Position numbers and translations under genes: made by a program
Origin: Treponema sp.
GTDB taxonomy: Bacteria; Spirochaetota; Spirochaetia; Treponematales; Treponemataceae
NCBI GenBank assembly: GCA_017617145.1
Contig: JAFZWX010000063.1
Coordinates: 1-15,620 of the forward strand
Direction: 5' to 3'
DNA: 15,620 nucleotides
In this document: one piece after another, positions 12,485-15,620 of the stretch
Position numbering within the stretch: position 1 is the first letter of the stretch
Layout: each line of letters opens with the position of its first letter
Notes under the pieces: model-generated
Seen by the model: only the letters and a program-made list of their open reading frames with translations
Databases searched by the model: none
What the model was told of the DNA's origin: nothing

Positions 12485-13687
12485 GTGATTAAAATAAGTA
12501 AAGATGCCGCGAGAAGTTTTCTTATAAATTATCAGAACCTTAATGGGAACGGGAACCTTAAGGGAAGTGACGGTGTTACAGAATATATGAACAAGGTTCG
12601 CTGCATTCAGTATGACCCTTTGAATGTTGTTGGTCGTAATGCTGACCTTGTACTGCAGTCACGTGTTAAAAATTATAAACCAGAAGTTTTATTTGATTTG
12701 CTTTATAAAGGACGCACACTCTACGATGCTGCTGATAAAATGATTGGAATTATTCCAACTGCCGATTACCCTGCAATGACCCGCATCCGACAGAAAACTG
12801 TTGAACAGTTAAAGGATATTCTTACCTGGAGAAAATCACTTGCGGCTTTAGAGCTTCTTGATGAAATTACAGAATACATTCGCACAAACGGACCGCTGCC
12901 AGCTACTAAAATTAATATTGGGGAACACGCTGATTCAGGCAAATGGGGGCATAAAAAGCTTTCGAGTGCGGCACTTGATTATCTTTATCATTCTGGGGTG
13001 CTGGGCATAAGTTCCAAGCTCAAAACTCACAAGATTTATGATTTAAGTGAACGGCTTTTTCCAAAAGAAATCCTTCGGGCAAAAGATCCTTTCAAAACTG
13101 ATTATGATTTTGCAAAGTGGTATGTAAAAAGACGTATTGGTGCTGTTGGTCTTGTGTGGAATAAAAACGGCGGCACCTGGCTTGGTTTTTATGTTCAGGA
13201 TAAAGCACTTCGTACTAAAGTTTTACAGGAGCTTGTTAGTGAAGGCGAACTCATAAATCTTTCAATTGAAGGCTCAAAGGAAATCTTTTATATAAGAAAA
13301 GAAGACGAACCGCTGCTTGGAAAACCCGCAAGAAAAAATGTCGCACAGTTTATCGCCCCGCTCGACAATTTAATCTGGGACCGCGGCATGATTCAGGAAC
13401 TTTTTGATTTTGAATATACCTGGGAAGTTTATACTCCTGCTGCAAAAAGAAAGTTTGGATATTATGTTCTTCCGGTGCTTTATAAAAATCAGTTTGTTGC
13501 CCGCTTTGAGCCGGAACCTTGTCGAGGCACCGAACCGCTAAAAATCAAAAACTGGTGGTGGGAAAGTGAAATCAAAATCACAGATGAAATGATTTCCGCA
13601 ATTGAAGACGCCTTCCTCAGATTCAGTAAATATCTTGGCGTTGAAATTATGGAAGAAAAATACTGGAAAGAAAAACTTGGAATATAA
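12485..13687 (+). CDS. YcaQ/AlkX-type DNA glycosylase (winged-helix HTH_42 family)
   Basis: A 400-residue protein of PF06224, which includes AlkZ and E. coli YcaQ, glycosylases that unhook interstrand crosslinks and remove alkylated bases. RCIQYDPLNVVGRNADLVLQ contains the Gln-x-Asp catalytic pattern of the YcaQ branch (Gln-x-Gln in AlkZ). RTLYDAADKMIGIIP and the late block FIAPLDNLIWDRGMIQELFD, FEYTWEVYTPAAKRKFGYYV, LPVLY are family hallmarks. Length is normal. The GTG at 12485 is preceded by an extended -10 only 5 nt away and no ribosome binding site, so the mRNA is probably leaderless. An in-frame internal ATG (M28 or later) would cut the conserved N-terminus. The start is therefore fairly secure by context, though a leaderless GTG is unusual. 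Confidence 0.8.
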   Translation: MIKISKDAARSFLINYQNLNGNGNLKGSDGVTEYMNKVRCIQYDPLNVVGRNADLVLQSRVKNYKPEVLFDLLYKGRTLYDAADKMIGIIPTADYPAMTRIRQKTVEQLKDILTWRKSLAALELLDEITEYIRTNGPLPATKINIGEHADSGKWGHKKLSSAALDYLYHSGVLGISSKLKTHKIYDLSERLFPKEILRAKDPFKTDYDFAKWYVKRRIGAVGLVWNKNGGTWLGFYVQDKALRTKVLQELVSEGELINLSIEGSKEIFYIRKEDEPLLGKPARKNVAQFIAPLDNLIWDRGMIQELFDFEYTWEVYTPAAKRKFGYYVLPVLYKNQFVARFEPEPCRGTEPLKIKNWWWESEIKITDEMISAIEDAFLRFSKYLGVEIMEEKYWKEKLGI

Positions 13688-13749
13688 AGAATAAAAAAAT
13701 CTTAAAACTTTTCTTGACTAATTAAAAATTGATTACAATAATCCAAAGT

Positions 13750-14727
13750 ATGAACAAAAATGAACTTCACAATCTTATTGAAACTGAACAACCGAACATC
13801 TGCCAGGTGACAGCTTACAAGAACGGCGAAAAAGTTTATTCCGACTGCTGGAACAACTACAAGGCGACTGACTGCGTGCATGTTATGTCTGTAACAAAAA
13901 GTGTTTTTGCACTGTTAATTGGTATTGCAATTGATAAAGGCCAGATTAAAAGCGTTGACGACAAAGTGCTCGATTATTTCCCGGAATACAAAGTAAAGCG
14001 CGGCGAAAAGACAATTTATGATGTAACAATCAAACACCTGCTTACAATGAGGGCGCCGTACAAGAGTAAGGGCGATCCGTGGTCTAAGGTGTGCATCAGC
14101 GAAAACTGGACTTACACTTCGCTGGATTTTCTTGGCGGACGAAAAGGCCTCACAGATGAGTTCAAGTATTCATCAGTTTGTATTCATATTCTCTCCGGCA
14201 TTCTTTATAAGGCAACCGGCATGATAACTGTAGACTACGCGAACAAGTTTTTGTTTGAACCGCTTGGCATTCCGGCTCACAAAGTATACATTGCAAAAAC
14301 TGCAGAAGAGCACAAACAGTTCACAATAAAAAAAACTCCGAAAACAAACGTATGGTTTAGTGACCGCCAGAATCTAGGAACTCCGGGTTACGGACTTTGT
14401 ATGACTGCCGAAGATATGGCAAAAATCGGACTGATGTGTTTAAACAAAGGAATGTTCAACGGTCAGCAGATTGTTTCTTCAAAATGGATCCGCGAGATGA
14501 CCAACCCCCGCACTGTTGAAGGTAAACATTTCCGCGGAATGGACTACGGTTACCTCTGGTGGATTATCAGCAGAAAGAAGGGGATTTACGCAGCAATTGG
14601 AAACAGCGGTAACGTAATTTACATCAATCCAGAAAAGAAAAGAGTTGTAGCTGTTGCCTCATATTTTAAGCCGACGATTTTTGACCGCGTAGATTTTATT
14701 CAGAAATACATTGAACCTGTGTTATAA
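13750..14727 (+). CDS. Beta-lactamase-fold serine hydrolase (class C-like)
   Basis: About 325 residues. CVHVMSVTKSVFALLIGIAI carries the SxxK motif (Ser-Val-Thr-Lys) with the acylating Ser. FKYSSVCIHILSGIL is the Tyr-x-Asn region, here YSS, so the usual Asn is replaced. GYLWW and IAAIGNSGNVIYI near the end sit where the KTG/HxG motif would be. LLTMRAP is the family's LLTHTSG-like segment. Such proteins are mostly esterases or D-amino-acid peptidases, and resistance to beta-lactams is not implied. No signal peptide is seen. The ATG at 13750 is preferred over TTG 13729, with TACAAT (13734-13739) 10 nt upstream and no ribosome binding site. Confidence 0.75.
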   Translation: MNKNELHNLIETEQPNICQVTAYKNGEKVYSDCWNNYKATDCVHVMSVTKSVFALLIGIAIDKGQIKSVDDKVLDYFPEYKVKRGEKTIYDVTIKHLLTMRAPYKSKGDPWSKVCISENWTYTSLDFLGGRKGLTDEFKYSSVCIHILSGILYKATGMITVDYANKFLFEPLGIPAHKVYIAKTAEEHKQFTIKKTPKTNVWFSDRQNLGTPGYGLCMTAEDMAKIGLMCLNKGMFNGQQIVSSKWIREMTNPRTVEGKHFRGMDYGYLWWIISRKKGIYAAIGNSGNVIYINPEKKRVVAVASYFKPTIFDRVDFIQKYIEPVL

Positions 14728-14728
14728 T
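14720..14728 (+). promoter_or_regulatory. Extended -10 promoter of the GNAT gene, inside the preceding stop codon region
   Basis: TGTTATAAT with TATAAT at 14723-14728. The TAA stop of the hydrolase gene (14725-14727) is part of the -10 box. The ATG follows at 14735, giving an essentially leaderless message. Confidence 0.55.
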
Positions 14729-14734
14729 AGATTT

Positions 14735-15184
14735 ATGAGTTTACAATTTTTGAAAGCCGGTACTGCAGATGCTGTTTCTCTTGTTGCTATTTCCAAACAT
14801 GCCTTTGATTCTGATGTTGAAGTTGGAGCAAGTTGCGCTGGCGGTCCTCCGGGATATAATTCGCTTGCATATCATACAAAGATGGCGAGGATGGGCTGTC
14901 TTTATAAACTGATGGAAGATTATAAAACTATCGGCGGGGCAATTCTTTTTACAAAAGATGATGGAATGAACATCGGAAGAATTTTTGTAGAGCCCGAGCA
15001 TTTCCACAAGGGCTACGGTAGTTTTATGATGCAGCAGATTGAAGAACATTTCCCGGAAATAAAAATCTTCACACTTGATACACCAATCTGGAATGTGCGA
15101 ACAAATGCTTTTTATCATAAGCTTGGATACACAGAAGTGCGTCGTGACAGCGATTTTGTTTATTACGAAAAGCGGAGACCGTAA
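14735..15184 (+). CDS. GNAT-family N-acetyltransferase
   Basis: A 149-residue protein. The acetyl-CoA binding part is GRIFVEPEHFHKGYGSFMMQ (motif A, Q/R-x-x-G-x-G/A equivalent HKGYGS). The final FYHKLGYTEVRRDSDFVYYE (motif B) is the usual GNAT C-terminus. It transfers an acetyl group to an amine; the substrate is unknown. The ATG at 14735 is used because the TTG at 14711 lies in the hydrolase gene and the promoter would fall inside the ORF. It is followed after 1 bp by the methyltransferase start. Confidence 0.82.
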   Translation: MSLQFLKAGTADAVSLVAISKHAFDSDVEVGASCAGGPPGYNSLAYHTKMARMGCLYKLMEDYKTIGGAILFTKDDGMNIGRIFVEPEHFHKGYGSFMMQQIEEHFPEIKIFTLDTPIWNVRTNAFYHKLGYTEVRRDSDFVYYEKRRP

Positions 15185-15185
15185 A

Positions 15186-15620
15186 ATGAATTATTCAAAC
15201 ACAAACGAACATTTATACGACGATATTGCGCTGTGGGAAAAAACTGATGGTAAGGAATTATTTCTGGAAATGCCACTGGCACCGGATGTAAAAGTCGCTC
15301 CCACAATTCTTGATTTCGGTTACGGCTTTGGCGAACACCTGTTTGCCTTGAGTAATGCGTATCCGAAGGGAACAATTTACGGAATTGATTGCAACCCTGC
15401 CTGTCAGAAAGAAGTGGGCGATAAGATTGCAGCCAGAGGACTGAAGAACATAACTTTAATCAACAAGGAAGTTCATAATCTGGAGGATTTTGAAAACGAC
15501 TCTCTGGATTTAGTTTTGTTATATGATGCGCTTCATGGTGGAGACGGCAAGGGTAAATATATGCTTTTTGAAGAATCACAGCGGGTATTAAAAGCGGGTG
15601 GTTGTCTTTCGATTCTCCCG
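15186..15620 (+). CDS. SAM-dependent methyltransferase, class I, truncated by the window end
   Basis: 145 codons are present with no stop. MNYSNTNEHLYDDIALWEKT precedes ILDFGYGFGEHLFAL, the motif I glycine-rich SAM loop (D-x-G-x-G-x-G, here DFGYGFG). GTIYGIDCNPA is the motif II acidic residue, and LDLVLLYDALHGG and RVLKAGGCLSILP are motifs IV and V. GGAG (15174-15177) 8 nt before the ATG and a 1-bp gap after the GNAT stop indicate an operon. The methyl acceptor is unknown. C-terminal ~50-60 residues lie beyond the window. Confidence 0.85.
   Translation, partial: MNYSNTNEHLYDDIALWEKTDGKELFLEMPLAPDVKVAPTILDFGYGFGEHLFALSNAYPKGTIYGIDCNPACQKEVGDKIAARGLKNITLINKEVHNLEDFENDSLDLVLLYDALHGGDGKGKYMLFEESQRVLKAGGCLSILP

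Noticed and set aside
13750..14727. Beta-lactamase resistance gene
   Set aside because: Only the SxxK motif is clear, the Tyr-x-Asn Asn is replaced and no signal peptide is present, so an esterase/peptidase-like hydrolase is more likely.

Overview
The window is AT-rich bacterial DNA. Its gene content suggests a host-associated or gut Treponema-like spirochaete: a type II Cas2, spirochaete-type SH3/lipoprotein fragments, MuF-type phage toxin modules, and small chromosomal enzymes typical of Treponema. The genus is an inference from recognisable protein styles; no 16S or other marker is present.

Layout. (1) 1-336: the 3' part of cas2, then a short AT-rich leader-like stretch, then one 36-bp CRISPR-like repeat. 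(2) 337-6994: an accessory region in which the same 36-bp repeat recurs eight times in all, always in the same orientation. The copies are 0.3-1.7 kb apart instead of about 66 bp apart. The blocks between them hold gene fragments: an SH3-domain tail, a PIN/ribbon-helix-helix toxin-antitoxin pair, a winged-helix remnant, a phosphodiesterase, and several pieces of phage MuF/BECR-nuclease genes. They also hold a probable structured RNA with its own promoter, a frameshifted lipoprotein and a FAD oxidoreductase. Many fragments begin or end at a repeat edge. (3) 6995-9651: a minus-strand cluster with a decayed two-gene pair, an APH(3')-like kinase, and an S41 peptidase whose stop overlaps the kinase's first possible start. 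(4) 9652-15620: ordinary-looking chromosomal genes. These are a kinase remnant, a palindromic intergenic element, a CD3324/ParB-like fusion, a NUDIX hydrolase, a flavodoxin-MarR operon behind twin operators, a YcaQ-type DNA glycosylase, a beta-lactamase-fold serine hydrolase, a GNAT acetyltransferase and a methyltransferase cut by the window end.

How it fits together. The unusual part is 1-7 kb. The repeat has the length and palindromic ends of a CRISPR repeat, and its minus strand resembles type II-C repeats. It sits right behind cas2, but no normal 30-bp spacers are visible. Competing explanations are a CRISPR-derived dispersed palindrome, gene-length inserts between CRISPR repeats, recombination handles in an orphan phage-toxin array, or an assembly artefact. 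From 9.6 kb on, several genes have a near-consensus or extended -10 box only about 6-15 nt from the start codon and no ribosome binding site, which points to leaderless or very short-leader mRNAs.
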